This document shows positions 8,916-18,344 of a stretch of 64,000 bases of DNA, piece after piece. The DNA is from Novosphingobium beihaiense (GTDB lineage Bacteria > Pseudomonadota > Alphaproteobacteria > Sphingomonadales > Sphingomonadaceae): positions 186,001 to 250,000 of the forward strand of contig NZ_JALHLG010000007.1 of the NCBI RefSeq assembly GCF_022832375.1. Direction: 5' to 3'. Within the stretch, counting starts at the first letter, position 1. Every line of letters starts with the position of its first letter. The notes under the pieces were generated by a model. It worked only from the letters and a program-made list of their open reading frames with translations. It was not told the DNA's origin and made no database searches. A program made the position numbers and the translations under genes.

Positions 8916-9986
8916 TCAGGCGCCCTTGGTTGTTCCGCGAACTACCAGCCGCGGGGCCATCTTCATGCTTTCGGCCGGATTGCCTTCGAGGAGCGCCTTG
9001 AGTTTTTCGACCATGGCTTTCGCACCACCGGCGATTTCCTGCCGGATGGTGGTGAGCGGGGGCATCGTCATCGAAGCCAGAGGCAGATCGTCAAATCCGA
9101 TGACCTGCACATCCCCGGGCACAGCCCGGCCCTTTTCGTGCAGGCAGCGAAGGACGTTCATGGCGATCAGGTCGGACGCAGCGATGATGCCGTCCAGCTC
9201 CCGGTTGGCGGCTTGCGCTGCCTCCGCGATCTGCCGGGCCATGTCGTCGCTGGCCAGGCTGATCGGGATGCGCATGATCGGCACGCCCGCTTCTTGCGCG
9301 GCAGCTTCCGCGCCGCGCCAGCGTTCGTTGATTTCGATGCCCTTGGTTTCGCCCATGAAGGCAAGGCTGCGCGCGCCGGAGGCGATCAGGTGTTCGGCGG
9401 CGATGCGCCCGCCTGCGATATTGTCGGTGCCGACGGCGCAATGGACCTGCCCTTCGCGATAGGCGCCCCAAGCGACCAGCGGCCGGTAATGGCTGGCCAC
9501 CGCCTCGATAACCTCGAACTGGTCGGACTGGCCGATCAGCAGCACGCCATCGACCATGCCCGAACCGGTTATGCGTTCCAGCCAGTCGCTTGTCCCGTCC
9601 GGAATCGCGCGGCTGAGCATCACGTCGTAACCGGACTCGGTCAGCTCGTCGGCCAGCCAGCCGAGCAGGGTGAGGAAGAACGGGTCCGAAATGTGCTGGC
9701 GCTTTTCGTGTCCCAGGGGAATGACGACGCCGATGACGCCGGTCCGCTTGGAGCGCAGCTTGCTGGCCATCTGGTTGGGGCGGAAGCCATGTTCGCGCGC
9801 CAGCGCCTGGATGCGCTCGCGCGTTTCGGCATTGACCAGCGACTTGCCCGCCAGTGCGCGTGACACAGTGCCGGTGGATACACCGGCCAGCCGGGCAAGG
9901 TCGGCAAGAGTGCGTACAGGACCAGTGGCTCCGGAATCACCCGAAGAGTTGTTGCTTCCCCCGCCGTTTTCATGCCCCATTGCCAT
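8916..9986 (-). CDS. LacI-family transcriptional regulator
   Basis: This 356-residue repressor-type regulator has an N-terminal LacI helix-turn-helix (RTLADLARLAGVSTGTVSRALAG, about residues 25-48), the hinge helix region and a periplasmic-binding-protein-like sugar-binding domain. It ends 37 bp downstream of nothing on its own strand, but its start lies just beyond the MFS gene's stop, and both read leftward. The gap upstream of its start holds an imperfect GAAACGTCTC palindrome, which may be an autoregulatory site. By context it controls the adjacent importer and GH68 gene, with sucrose or fructose as a likely inducer (inference). Confidence 0.92.
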   Translation of the reverse strand: MAMGHENGGGSNNSSGDSGATGPVRTLADLARLAGVSTGTVSRALAGKSLVNAETRERIQALAREHGFRPNQMASKLRSKRTGVIGVVIPLGHEKRQHISDPFFLTLLGWLADELTESGYDVMLSRAIPDGTSDWLERITGSGMVDGVLLIGQSDQFEVIEAVASHYRPLVAWGAYREGQVHCAVGTDNIAGGRIAAEHLIASGARSLAFMGETKGIEINERWRGAEAAAQEAGVPIMRIPISLASDDMARQIAEAAQAANRELDGIIAASDLIAMNVLRCLHEKGRAVPGDVQVIGFDDLPLASMTMPPLTTIRQEIAGGAKAMVEKLKALLEGNPAESMKMAPRLVVRGTTKGA

Positions 9987-10023
9987 CTCGCTTTTCTTAA
10001 CACCTTGAAACGTCTCGCGGAAG

Positions 10024-11358
10024 TTACTTGTGTTGTTTAACTTTTACCGCGTTCGGGGCCTGCCCGGCATCCACGAACAGCGTCGCGAGTGCGCCTGCCA
10101 GCATCAGGACACCGGCCAGTATCAATGCGTTGCGAGGATCTGCACCAAGAAAAGGTTTGTATACTAACGGTATGGAAACCGTTTCGATCAGCATCGGCAC
10201 GACGATGAAGATGTTGAAAACGCCCATGTAGATACCGTAGCGGGCGGGGGGAATCGAATCGGCCAGCATCACATATGTGTTGCCCATCATTCCGGCCCAT
10301 CCGAACCCGATCCCTGCCATTAGCAGCATCAGCAGGGGCATCGATGGCGCGGAAGGGATCAGCAGCATCGCCGTGCCGGACGCGGCGAGGCACGCCGCGT
10401 GCACGGACCGGGCGCCGAGCCGCCGCACGGCGGGAATCAGGATGAACGCGGCGCCGAAAGCAATGAAATTGTACAGCGCTCCCAGTTGCTGCGCCGTCAT
10501 CGCGGCATCGCGGAAGCCCTGCGAGGCTGTGTCGCGCGTGCCGTAGAGCGAGCGCGAAAGCGCGAAGGCAATGAATTGCCAGTATACGAACATCGCGTAC
10601 CATTGGCACAGCATAGCAACGGCGAGCTGGCGCATCGGTCGTGGCATTTCCACGATAGCGCTGCCGATTTCGCGCATGGTGGCCGCGGGTGTAAGCGGCG
10701 CCGCCTTGATTCTGGCGCGCTCTTCGTCCGTGAGCGGCAGTTCGGGCACTCTTATGATCGAATAGAGCATCGTCGAGAGTGACAGGATGGCACCGATCAG
10801 GAATGCGATCCGCACCACCACCGGCACGCCGTTGGCGGAAAGCATGTTGCGGTCGATCACTGCCGCCAGCAGCGAAGGGAAGAGATAGGACAGCGTCTGC
10901 GCCAGCCCGGTGGCGGCGCTTTGCGTCAGGAACCCCACTGACTGCTGATCTTGGGATAGCCGGTCCGCCACATAGGCGCGGTAGGGCTCCATCGTAATGT
11001 TGTTGCCTGCATCGAGCAGCCAGAGCAGCCCCGCCGCCATCCACAAAGTGGAGGACGAGGGCATGGCGAACAGGCAGATCGAACAGAGTATGGCGCCGGC
11101 CAGGAAATAGGGCGTGCGGCGGCCGAAGCGGGACAGGGTGCGGTCGCTCATGGCGCCGATGAGGGGCTGGACAAGCAGGCCGGTAACGGGGCCGGCCAGC
11201 CACAGGAGCGGCATGGTCGCTTCATGGGCGCCGAGGAAGCCGTAGATCGGGCCCATGTTGGCCTGTTGCAGGCCAAAGCTGAACTGCAGGCCGAAAAAGC
11301 CCATGTTCATTTCAATGATACGCAACAGCGAAAGGCGCGGTTTCGCCCTCTCCGGCAT
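10024..11358 (-). CDS. MFS transporter, SLC45-like sugar importer
   Basis: This 444-residue, roughly 12-helix major-facilitator protein has the N-terminal pattern MGFFGLQFSFGLQQANMGPIY and the loop GAMSDRTLSRFGRRTPY. Both resemble the SLC45/sucrose-maltose symporter branch found in alphaproteobacterial sugar loci. I chose the ATG at 11358 because a GGGGGGAC Shine-Dalgarno lies 6-8 nt upstream; the longer open frame starts in the promoter region. It is followed by the LacI gene and is divergent from a GH68 gene, which supports import of sucrose or a fructo-oligosaccharide. Confidence 0.88.
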   Translation of the reverse strand: MPERAKPRLSLLRIIEMNMGFFGLQFSFGLQQANMGPIYGFLGAHEATMPLLWLAGPVTGLLVQPLIGAMSDRTLSRFGRRTPYFLAGAILCSICLFAMPSSSTLWMAAGLLWLLDAGNNITMEPYRAYVADRLSQDQQSVGFLTQSAATGLAQTLSYLFPSLLAAVIDRNMLSANGVPVVVRIAFLIGAILSLSTMLYSIIRVPELPLTDEERARIKAAPLTPAATMREIGSAIVEMPRPMRQLAVAMLCQWYAMFVYWQFIAFALSRSLYGTRDTASQGFRDAAMTAQQLGALYNFIAFGAAFILIPAVRRLGARSVHAACLAASGTAMLLIPSAPSMPLLMLLMAGIGFGWAGMMGNTYVMLADSIPPARYGIYMGVFNIFIVVPMLIETVSIPLVYKPFLGADPRNALILAGVLMLAGALATLFVDAGQAPNAVKVKQHK

Positions 11359-11486
11359 ATATTGTCCCCCCGTGGTTGCGAGCTTTCTTGTTATTACAAG
11401 CCTTCGCATAGGAAACGTATATAGCTTTAGGAGAAAATGGGACAGTCCTTGCCGGTAGTTGCAGAGCTTTCACTTTGCAGGAACTG

Positions 11487-11496
11487 CAAACGTTTG
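11487..11496. promoter_or_regulatory. Putative LacI-family operator
   Basis: The perfect 10-bp palindrome CAAACGTTTG has the central CG typical of LacI-family operators. It lies immediately upstream of the proposed GH68 start. Weaker AAACGT-centred sites occur at 11411-11420 and 10008-10017, the latter just upstream of the LacI gene. Confidence 0.5.
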
Positions 11497-11497
11497 T

Positions 11498-12658
11498 ATG
11501 ACAACTGCCGTGAAGACGGCTTCTCCTTCTGCCAGGTGCGCGCCGAAGCCTTTGCTGTGGCGCCGCGCCGATCTTGCCGGGGTCGATTTCCGGCACTGTG
11601 CAAGGGCGCCCGTTATGGATCCCGGGCAGATCGTGCGCATCGAAGGCGGGATCGACGTCTGGGATGCCTGGCCGCTGGCACAGCCGGGCGGGCATCCGCT
11701 GCCCTGGCAGGGTGGAGAATTCTGGTTCGCGCTTGCCGCTCCCGTGAACGACGATCCCGAAGCGCGCCACCATGTGGCCCGGATTCACGGGTTTCACCGG
11801 GTGGCCGGGCGGTTCGTGCATCTTGGGCCGGTTTTCGCCGACCGCTTCAGCCCGGGCAGCCGTGAGTGGTCCGGATCGGCCAAAGTGGAAGGGGGAAAGG
11901 TCACGCTGTTCTTCACGGCCGCAGGGGCGCGGGGCGAAGAGCAGGTCTCGTTCCGCCAGCGCATTTTTGAAAGCACGGCCATGCTGGGCGGGGAGGGCAA
12001 TACCTTTTCCGGCTGGAGCGAGCCGGTCGAGATCGTTCGTCCGCTTAACAGGCACTATATGGCCCGGCACGAAGCGATGGGCCAAGCGGGGCAGATCAAG
12101 GCTTTTCGCGATCCCGCGGTCTGGCACTGCCCGGTGGGGCGCGAATATCTGATCTTCACGGCCTCGTCCGCCACGGACCAGGGCAGCCACAACGGCGTGA
12201 TCGGCTGCGCGGTGCGGGAGGCGGATGGCTCGTTCCGCAAGCTGGCACCGCTTGTCGATGCCTGCGGGACCTGCAACGAGCTGGAACGGCCGCATATCGT
12301 TGCGCATGGCGGGCTGCTCTATCTGTTCTGGTCTGCCCAGGCGGGCGTGTTCGCGCCGGGGATCGATGCGCCGACCGGGCTCTATGGCGCAGTGGCGAGC
12401 AATATCGCGGGGCCCTGGCGGCTGCTCAACGGGCACGGGCTGGTGTTTGCCAATCCGGATGCCGAACCGTTTCAGGCCTATAGCTGGTGGGTCCTGCCCG
12501 ATCTCACCGTTGCCGGGTTTGTCGACTATTGGGGGATGGATGACACCCGCGCGCGGGAAAAGCCCAGGGGGCGGAAGCATTTTGGCGGAACTTTCGCACC
12601 GTTCCTGCGCTTGCATCTCGATGGTGACAGCGCCGGGCTGGCCGGGGACATCGCATAG
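11498..12658 (+). CDS. Glycoside hydrolase family 68 (levansucrase / sucrose hydrolase type)
   Basis: This 386-residue five-blade beta-propeller enzyme acts on sucrose, either hydrolysing it or transferring fructose to build levan or fructo-oligosaccharides. The three GH68 catalytic motifs are present: VWDAWPL (nucleophile Asp), FRDPAVW (transition-state Asp) and NELERPH (acid/base Glu). WRRADLAGV near the N-terminus matches the family's start, so coding begins before it. I prefer ATG 11498; a TTG at 11459 is possible. A strong AGGAG-ATG at 11430-11439 is out of frame. No signal peptide is visible, so with the MFS importer it may act inside the cell. Confidence 0.88.
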   Translation: MTTAVKTASPSARCAPKPLLWRRADLAGVDFRHCARAPVMDPGQIVRIEGGIDVWDAWPLAQPGGHPLPWQGGEFWFALAAPVNDDPEARHHVARIHGFHRVAGRFVHLGPVFADRFSPGSREWSGSAKVEGGKVTLFFTAAGARGEEQVSFRQRIFESTAMLGGEGNTFSGWSEPVEIVRPLNRHYMARHEAMGQAGQIKAFRDPAVWHCPVGREYLIFTASSATDQGSHNGVIGCAVREADGSFRKLAPLVDACGTCNELERPHIVAHGGLLYLFWSAQAGVFAPGIDAPTGLYGAVASNIAGPWRLLNGHGLVFANPDAEPFQAYSWWVLPDLTVAGFVDYWGMDDTRAREKPRGRKHFGGTFAPFLRLHLDGDSAGLAGDIA

Positions 12659-12931
12659 CGCGTGTCCGCGGGCAGGGCGGTTTCGGCAGGTTATCTCTCT
12701 TTGTTGAACGAATGTTGCGCTAACTGGAAATCGTGTTACACCGCCCAACGGAAGGAACGCACCTTGTCAGGTGCGGGTCGCAACCATCACCGGGACATTT
12801 CGTATTGATTCCTTGTCTGCGCTTTAGGGGATACCTGTAAGGCTGCGGATGCGGCCCTATATTGACCGCCGGGCCGGGGATGCGCCGCGCGGCATAGCGC
12901 TGACGGGAATGAGAAGACCGCGGAGAAGGCA
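12659..12931. other. Intergenic leader before glutamate dehydrogenase
   Basis: This 273-bp gap presumably carries the promoter of the large dehydrogenase gene. I see no open frame, repeat copy or clear hairpin terminator. The last part (GGAGAAGGC) is the ribosome-binding site. Confidence 0.5.
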
Positions 12932-15900
12932 ATGAGTGCAGGCGAACTGATCTCCCACTGGAAGCCCAAGGGTTCCGGCAAGACAAAGCCCGGAACGGGC
13001 CCGGCAGACGCGTTGCAGGATGCGATTGCCCAGCGGATTTACGAATCGGTTCTGCCGGGAGACGGCCCTGCCGAAGGCGCGTGGATCGATGAGGCTGCGG
13101 CGGCGGTGCTGGCCGCGGGCAAAGTGCGCAAGCCTGGTAAGCCGGTGATCGAACTGGCATCCGCCAGCGAGGAACGGCGCGTGCTGCGCATCGTGTTGAT
13201 CAACGACGACATGCCGTTTCTGGTCGATTCGGTTGCCGCCGCGATTGCCGAGGCGGGGCTTGTGATCGATCTGCTGGCCCACCCTGTCCTGTCGGTGGAG
13301 CGCAACGCGAAGGGTTCGCTCGTCGCGATTCCGGATGGGCCGACGGACAAGAGCCACCGCGAATCGATGATCTATATCGAGACGCCCCGTGTCGATGCCC
13401 GCCAGCGGCGCGAACTCATGCGCGCGATCGAGTCGACCCTGGCCGACGTGTACTGTGCAGTGGCCGACTGGCAGAGCATGGTGAAGGCCATGCAGGCCGA
13501 TGCCGGTGCGGTGACGGACGAGGAGGGCGCGGCGCTTCTGCACTGGTTCGCCGATGGCATGATCACCCAGCTTGGGCACGTGACCTGCCAGCGCGATGGC
13601 AGCCAGTCTCAGCAGCTGGGCATATGCCGTCTGGAAACCAACGGGCTGCTCTCCGATGCCAGCTATGCCCATGCGTTTGCGGTGTTCGATACGGAGCTTG
13701 CCGCTGGAGACGTGCGCGCACCGATGGTGATCAAGGCCAATCAGATGGGCACTGTTCACCGCCGCGTGCCGATGGACCTGTTTCTGGTTCCAGTGATCGA
13801 AAAGGGCGTGGTCACGGCGCTTTCAGTTCACGCGGGCGTCTGGGCCAGCGCGGCTCTGGCCGCACCGCCGGAGCGGGTGCCCCGGCTGCGCAGGCAATTG
13901 GCGGATCTGGCGGACAAGCTGGGGCTCGATCCCGTCAGCCACAGCGGCAAGGCGCTGGCCCATGCGTTGACGAGCCTGCCGCACGATCTCGTTCTGGGCC
14001 TGGGCGCCAGCGATGTCGAACGTCTGGCGACGACGATGATTGGTCTCGTGGACCGCCCTCGGCCGCGTCTGCTGGTCGCCCGCGCGCCGTTGATGCGGCA
14101 CCTTTTTGCGTTCGTCTGGCTGCCGCGCGACACGGTTTCCACCGATATGCGCAAGCGTATTCAGGCCATGATCGAAAGCGCCGTGCAGGCCCCGACCCTC
14201 GATTGGAGCCTGCAGGTCGAGGCGGGCAATCTGGCGATGCTGCGCTTTACCCTGGACATTCGCGAAGGTGTTCACGAACCGGACGAGGACGAGCTTGACC
14301 ACCGGCTGCAAGTCATGCTGCGCGGCTGGACCGAAGCAGTCGAGGCGGCGCTGGCGCCGGTGCTGGAACCAGCCCGCGCGGCCGCCGTGGCGGCGCGCTA
14401 TGCCGAAGCGTTCCCGCTCGCCTACCGCAGCGACTATGGCCCGGCCGAAGCGGCCGTCGATATCGGGCACATGCGCAAGATCGTGGTCGGGGAAGCGGCC
14501 GATACCGGGCATGAGCAGGCGCACCGCGATGCTCGGCTCTATGCTCATGACGGCGATCAGGCCGGCCGCCTGCGGCTGAAGATCTATGAGGCGCATGGCA
14601 GCCTTCCGCTGTCTGATGCCGTCCCGGCGCTTGAGAACTTCGGGTTCCGGGTGCTGGAGGAAATGCCCACGCCGCTCGAAGGCGGAAAGATCGGCACGAT
14701 CCACGATTTCACACTGGCGTTGCCTGCGGGGCGCGATGCCGGTGAAGTGCTGCAGCTCGCGCCGATGATCGAGGACGCGCTGTGCGGTGTGCTCAACGGC
14801 GCCAGCGAGAACGATCCGTTCAACCGCCTGGTGCCCGGCCTCGGCCTGTCCAAGCGCGAGGCGAACTGGCTGCGCGCGTGGTTCCGCTATCTGCGGCAGG
14901 CGGGCATGCACTATGGCATTGCCACTGTCGTCGATGCGCTGCAGGGCGCGCCGGTGGTTACGCTGGGCCTGATCGATCTGTTCCGCGCGATCCACGATCC
15001 CGGCTTTGCCCGAGACCGCGCCGATGCGCGCGTGATGGCCGAGGAAGCGATCCGGGCGGGGCTCGCCGGTGTCAGCGCGATCAACGACGACCGGCTGCTG
15101 CGCGCCTATCGCGATCTGGTCGAGGCGATGCTGCGCACCAATGCCTTTGCCCCTGCTGGGCAGACGGCGCTGGCGTTCAAGTTCGATTCCGCGAAAGTGC
15201 CGGGCTTGCCCAAGCCGCTGCCGTGGCGCGAGATCTTCGTCTATTCGCGCCGGGTGGAAGGCATCCACTTGCGCGCCGGGCCGGTGGCGCGCGGCGGCCT
15301 GCGCTGGTCCGACCGGCGCGACGATTACCGCACCGAGATTCTGGGCCTGATGAAGGCGCAGCGGGTGAAGAATGCCGTGATCGTGCCCACCGGCGCCAAA
15401 GGCGGTTTCTACCCCAAGCAGCTTCCTGATCCCGCGCAGGACCGTGCGGGCTGGGCGGCCGAGGGGCAGGCGTCCTATGAGATCTTCATCGGCACGCTGC
15501 TTTCGATCACGGACAACATCGCAAACGGCAAGGTCGTGCATCCCGAGGATGTGACCGTGCTCGATGGGGACGATCCCTATTTCGTCGTCGCGGCGGACAA
15601 GGGCACGGCCCGGTTCTCCGACGTGGCCAATGGCATTGCTGCCGGGCGCGATTTCTGGCTCGACGATGCTTTCGCCAGCGGTGGCTCCAATGGCTATGAC
15701 CACAAGGCCATGGGCATTACCGCACGCGGCGCCTGGGTCTCCGTGCAGCGCCACTTCCTGGAACTGGGCGTGGACGTGCAGAGCGATCCGGTGCGCGTGG
15801 CGGGCTGCGGCGACATGTCGGGCGACGTGTTCGGCAATGGCATGCTGCTCTCGCAGGCGATCAAGCTGGTGGGCGCATTCGATCACCGCCACATCTTCAT

Positions 15901-17698
15901 CGATCCCGATCCTGACCCGGCGAAGAGCTGGGCGGAGCGCAAGCGCATGTTCGCGTTGCCGCATTCGAGTTGGGACGACTACGATAAGAGTCTGATTTCC
16001 AAGGGTGGCGGGGTGTTCCCCCGGACCATGAAGTCGATCCCGCTCTCCCCCGAAGTCCGAGAGGCGCTGGGGATCGATGCGGCCGAGACGGATCCCGACA
16101 CGCTGATTTCGGCGATCCTGCGTGCGCCGGTGGACCTGTTGTGGTTCGGCGGCATCGGCACGTATGTGAAAGCCTCCAGCGAGAACAACGCCACGGTTGG
16201 CGATCCCGTCAACGATGTGCTGCGCGTAAGTGCGAACGAAGTGCGCGCGAAAGTGATCGGTGAGGGCGCGAACCTCGGCGTGACGCAGGCCGGGCGGATC
16301 GAATTCTCGCTTCGGGGCCGCAGTGGTCTGGGCGGGCGCATCAATGCGGACTTCATCGACAATTCGGCGGGCGTCGATTGCTCGGACAACGAGGTCAATA
16401 TCAAGATTGCGCTGGCCGCCGCGCGCCGCGCGGGCAAGCTGTCGGAAAAGAAGCGCGTCGAACTGCTGCGCGACATGACAGAAGAGGTTTCGGCGCTGGT
16501 GCTGGAGGATAACCGCCTGCAGGCTCTGGCGCTGTCTATCGCCGAAGATGGCGGGGCGCAGGCCATGCCTTCGCATGTCCGCCTGATGGAGATGATGGAG
16601 GAAGGCGGGCATCTTGATCGCCGCACCGAGGGGCTGGCCGACAACGAAACGCTGGCCCGCCGCGCGCAGGATGGCCGGGGGTTGACCCGGCCGGAGCTGG
16701 CCGTGCTGCTTTCCAGCGGGAAACTGCTGCTGCAGGATGCGATCGAGCAGAGCGATCTGCCCGCCGATCCGGGGCTGGTCGAGATGCTGCTGGAGGCCTT
16801 CCCGCAGCCGATGCAGGAGAAGTTCCCGCGCTTCATCAAGGATCACCGGCTGGCGCGCGAGATCGTGGCGACCAAGCTGGCGAACCGCATCGTCAATCGC
16901 CTGGGCATCGTGCATCCCTTCGAACTGATGGAAGAGGAAGGCGCGGGGCTGGCGCAAGTCGCGGCGGCCTTTTCTCTGGCGGAACGGCTGTTCGGCCTCG
17001 ATGCGCTGTGGCAGCGGCTGGAAACCGCGCCGATGCCCGAACCCGCGCGCGTCACCCTGTTCGGCCGGGTGGCATCCGCCGTGCGCGGCCATATGGCGGA
17101 CCTGCTGCGTGCGGGGGCAGGCCAGGTGGCGCCGGGCGATCTGATGGCCCGGCTGCAGCACGGCATCGCCGAACTGTCCACCGAGACGATTGAGCTGCTG
17201 GGTGAGCGGACGCTGGCCCATTCGCTGACGCAGCGGGCCGGGCTCAAGGATCTGGGCGTGCCCGAAGCCGTAGCGGAAGACGTGGGCAACCTGTTCGACC
17301 TTGACGGTGCGGTCGGCATTGCCGAACTGTCTGCCGATACCGGGATCGCTCCGCGCGAACTGGCCGGTATCTTTACCCGGATCGGCGCCGGTCTCGGCCT
17401 CGACTGGGCGCAGGCCAGCGCGACGGTGATGAACCCCTCCGATCCCTGGGAGCGCCTGCTGGTGGCGGGGCTGGCCCGCGATTTCCAGCAGATGCGGCTG
17501 GACTTCCTCAAGCGCCTTGCCGCGACCAAGGCAGGGCGCAAGGATCCCAGCGCCGCGGCCGAGGAATGGGGCAAGAGCCACCTGAACACGGTCCACGCCT
17601 TCCGCGCCATGGTACACCGCGCCGAACGCGCCCCCGCGATCACCCCCGCCATGCTGGCCCAGATCGCCAGCCAGGCCCGCAACCTGCTGGGACGTTAG
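12932..17698 (+). CDS. NAD-specific glutamate dehydrogenase, large 180-kDa type
   Basis: This 1588-residue enzyme converts glutamate to 2-oxoglutarate and ammonia with NAD. Its length fits the GDH-180 class (about 1600 residues). Long N-terminal regulatory regions precede the catalytic core; the core's GGLRWSDRRDDYRTEILGLM and VPTGAKGGFYPK motifs lie near residues 788-830, and the NAD domain includes VIGEGANLGVTQ. The ATG at 12932 follows GGAGAAGGC. The gene stands alone, with no operon partner. A half copy of repeat family A follows its stop. Confidence 0.95.
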   Translation: MSAGELISHWKPKGSGKTKPGTGPADALQDAIAQRIYESVLPGDGPAEGAWIDEAAAAVLAAGKVRKPGKPVIELASASEERRVLRIVLINDDMPFLVDSVAAAIAEAGLVIDLLAHPVLSVERNAKGSLVAIPDGPTDKSHRESMIYIETPRVDARQRRELMRAIESTLADVYCAVADWQSMVKAMQADAGAVTDEEGAALLHWFADGMITQLGHVTCQRDGSQSQQLGICRLETNGLLSDASYAHAFAVFDTELAAGDVRAPMVIKANQMGTVHRRVPMDLFLVPVIEKGVVTALSVHAGVWASAALAAPPERVPRLRRQLADLADKLGLDPVSHSGKALAHALTSLPHDLVLGLGASDVERLATTMIGLVDRPRPRLLVARAPLMRHLFAFVWLPRDTVSTDMRKRIQAMIESAVQAPTLDWSLQVEAGNLAMLRFTLDIREGVHEPDEDELDHRLQVMLRGWTEAVEAALAPVLEPARAAAVAARYAEAFPLAYRSDYGPAEAAVDIGHMRKIVVGEAADTGHEQAHRDARLYAHDGDQAGRLRLKIYEAHGSLPLSDAVPALENFGFRVLEEMPTPLEGGKIGTIHDFTLALPAGRDAGEVLQLAPMIEDALCGVLNGASENDPFNRLVPGLGLSKREANWLRAWFRYLRQAGMHYGIATVVDALQGAPVVTLGLIDLFRAIHDPGFARDRADARVMAEEAIRAGLAGVSAINDDRLLRAYRDLVEAMLRTNAFAPAGQTALAFKFDSAKVPGLPKPLPWREIFVYSRRVEGIHLRAGPVARGGLRWSDRRDDYRTEILGLMKAQRVKNAVIVPTGAKGGFYPKQLPDPAQDRAGWAAEGQASYEIFIGTLLSITDNIANGKVVHPEDVTVLDGDDPYFVVAADKGTARFSDVANGIAAGRDFWLDDAFASGGSNGYDHKAMGITARGAWVSVQRHFLELGVDVQSDPVRVAGCGDMSGDVFGNGMLLSQAIKLVGAFDHRHIFIDPDPDPAKSWAERKRMFALPHSSWDDYDKSLISKGGGVFPRTMKSIPLSPEVREALGIDAAETDPDTLISAILRAPVDLLWFGGIGTYVKASSENNATVGDPVNDVLRVSANEVRAKVIGEGANLGVTQAGRIEFSLRGRSGLGGRINADFIDNSAGVDCSDNEVNIKIALAAARRAGKLSEKKRVELLRDMTEEVSALVLEDNRLQALALSIAEDGGAQAMPSHVRLMEMMEEGGHLDRRTEGLADNETLARRAQDGRGLTRPELAVLLSSGKLLLQDAIEQSDLPADPGLVEMLLEAFPQPMQEKFPRFIKDHRLAREIVATKLANRIVNRLGIVHPFELMEEEGAGLAQVAAAFSLAERLFGLDALWQRLETAPMPEPARVTLFGRVASAVRGHMADLLRAGAGQVAPGDLMARLQHGIAELSTETIELLGERTLAHSLTQRAGLKDLGVPEAVAEDVGNLFDLDGAVGIAELSADTGIAPRELAGIFTRIGAGLGLDWAQASATVMNPSDPWERLLVAGLARDFQQMRLDFLKRLAATKAGRKDPSAAAEEWGKSHLNTVHAFRAMVHRAERAPAITPAMLAQIASQARNLLGR

Positions 17699-17708
17699 GC
17701 TTACGCCA

Positions 17709-17773
17709 ATCCTCCCTGTCGCGCAGCGATGGGGAGGGGGACCGCCCGCGCAGCGGGTGGTGGAGGGGGAAGA
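17709..17773. repeat. Half copy of palindromic repeat family A (A3)
   Basis: Only the left module is present (ATCCTCCCTGTCGCGCAGCG through GGTGGTGGAGGGGGA). It lies between the converging glutamate dehydrogenase and Lrp-type regulator genes. Confidence 0.85.
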
Positions 17774-17776
17774 GTA

Positions 17777-18232
17777 TCACTCCAGCGGCAGCGCGCGCGC
17801 TTCCTTGATCGTCTCCAGCACGATGATCGACTTCACATCGCGCACGCCGGGAATGCGGACCAGCGATTTCAGCGTGATCTGCGAAAGGTGCTCCACATCG
17901 CGCGCGATGACATGGACGAGATAGTCCATGTCGCCCGTCACCGCATGGCAGGCGATCACATAGGCATTCTCCTCGATCGCCTGTTCGAAGCGCGAGATGT
18001 TCGCATCGCTGTGCCCGTCGAGGTTGATCAGCACATAGGCATCGAGTTCGAACCCCAGCCGCCGCGCATCGAGCAGCGGCTGATAGCCCTGAATCACCCC
18101 GTCATCCTCCAGCCGCTTGATCCGGCGGCTGACCGGGGTGGCGGAAAGCGCGGTGCGCTCCGCGATCTGGGCGACGGGCATGCGCGCGTCTTCCTGAAGT
18201 GCGTGGATGATCTTGCGGTCGAAGTGGTCCAT
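17777..18232 (-). CDS. Lrp/AsnC-family transcriptional regulator
   Basis: This 151-residue regulator has an N-terminal winged helix-turn-helix (DRKIIHALQEDARMPVAQIA, then TALSATPVSRRIKRLE) and a C-terminal RAM effector-binding domain (VIACHAVTGDMDYLVHV). The ATG at 18232 gives MDHFDRKI; a GTG six bases earlier (18238) has better spacing to the AAAGG box and may be the true start. It is divergent from phhA. By position it is the likely amino-acid-responsive regulator of tyrosine/phenylalanine catabolism (inference). Confidence 0.9.
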   Translation of the reverse strand: MDHFDRKIIHALQEDARMPVAQIAERTALSATPVSRRIKRLEDDGVIQGYQPLLDARRLGFELDAYVLINLDGHSDANISRFEQAIEENAYVIACHAVTGDMDYLVHVIARDVEHLSQITLKSLVRIPGVRDVKSIIVLETIKEARALPLE

Positions 18233-18344
18233 CTGCACGGATCGCCTTTCGGAAGGTGCTTTGTTAGTGGAATCCTCCAATAGCATGGCTTCGCGACGCG
18301 ATAAACGCACGATACTGAAGCGTAGGGCGTGGTATTATCGCGCC

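Noticed and set aside
11437..11865. A 142-codon frame with a strong AGGAG start overlapping the GH68 gene
   Set aside because: Its protein has no recognisable pattern, while the overlapping frame carries all GH68 catalytic motifs. The start signal itself is kept as a finding.
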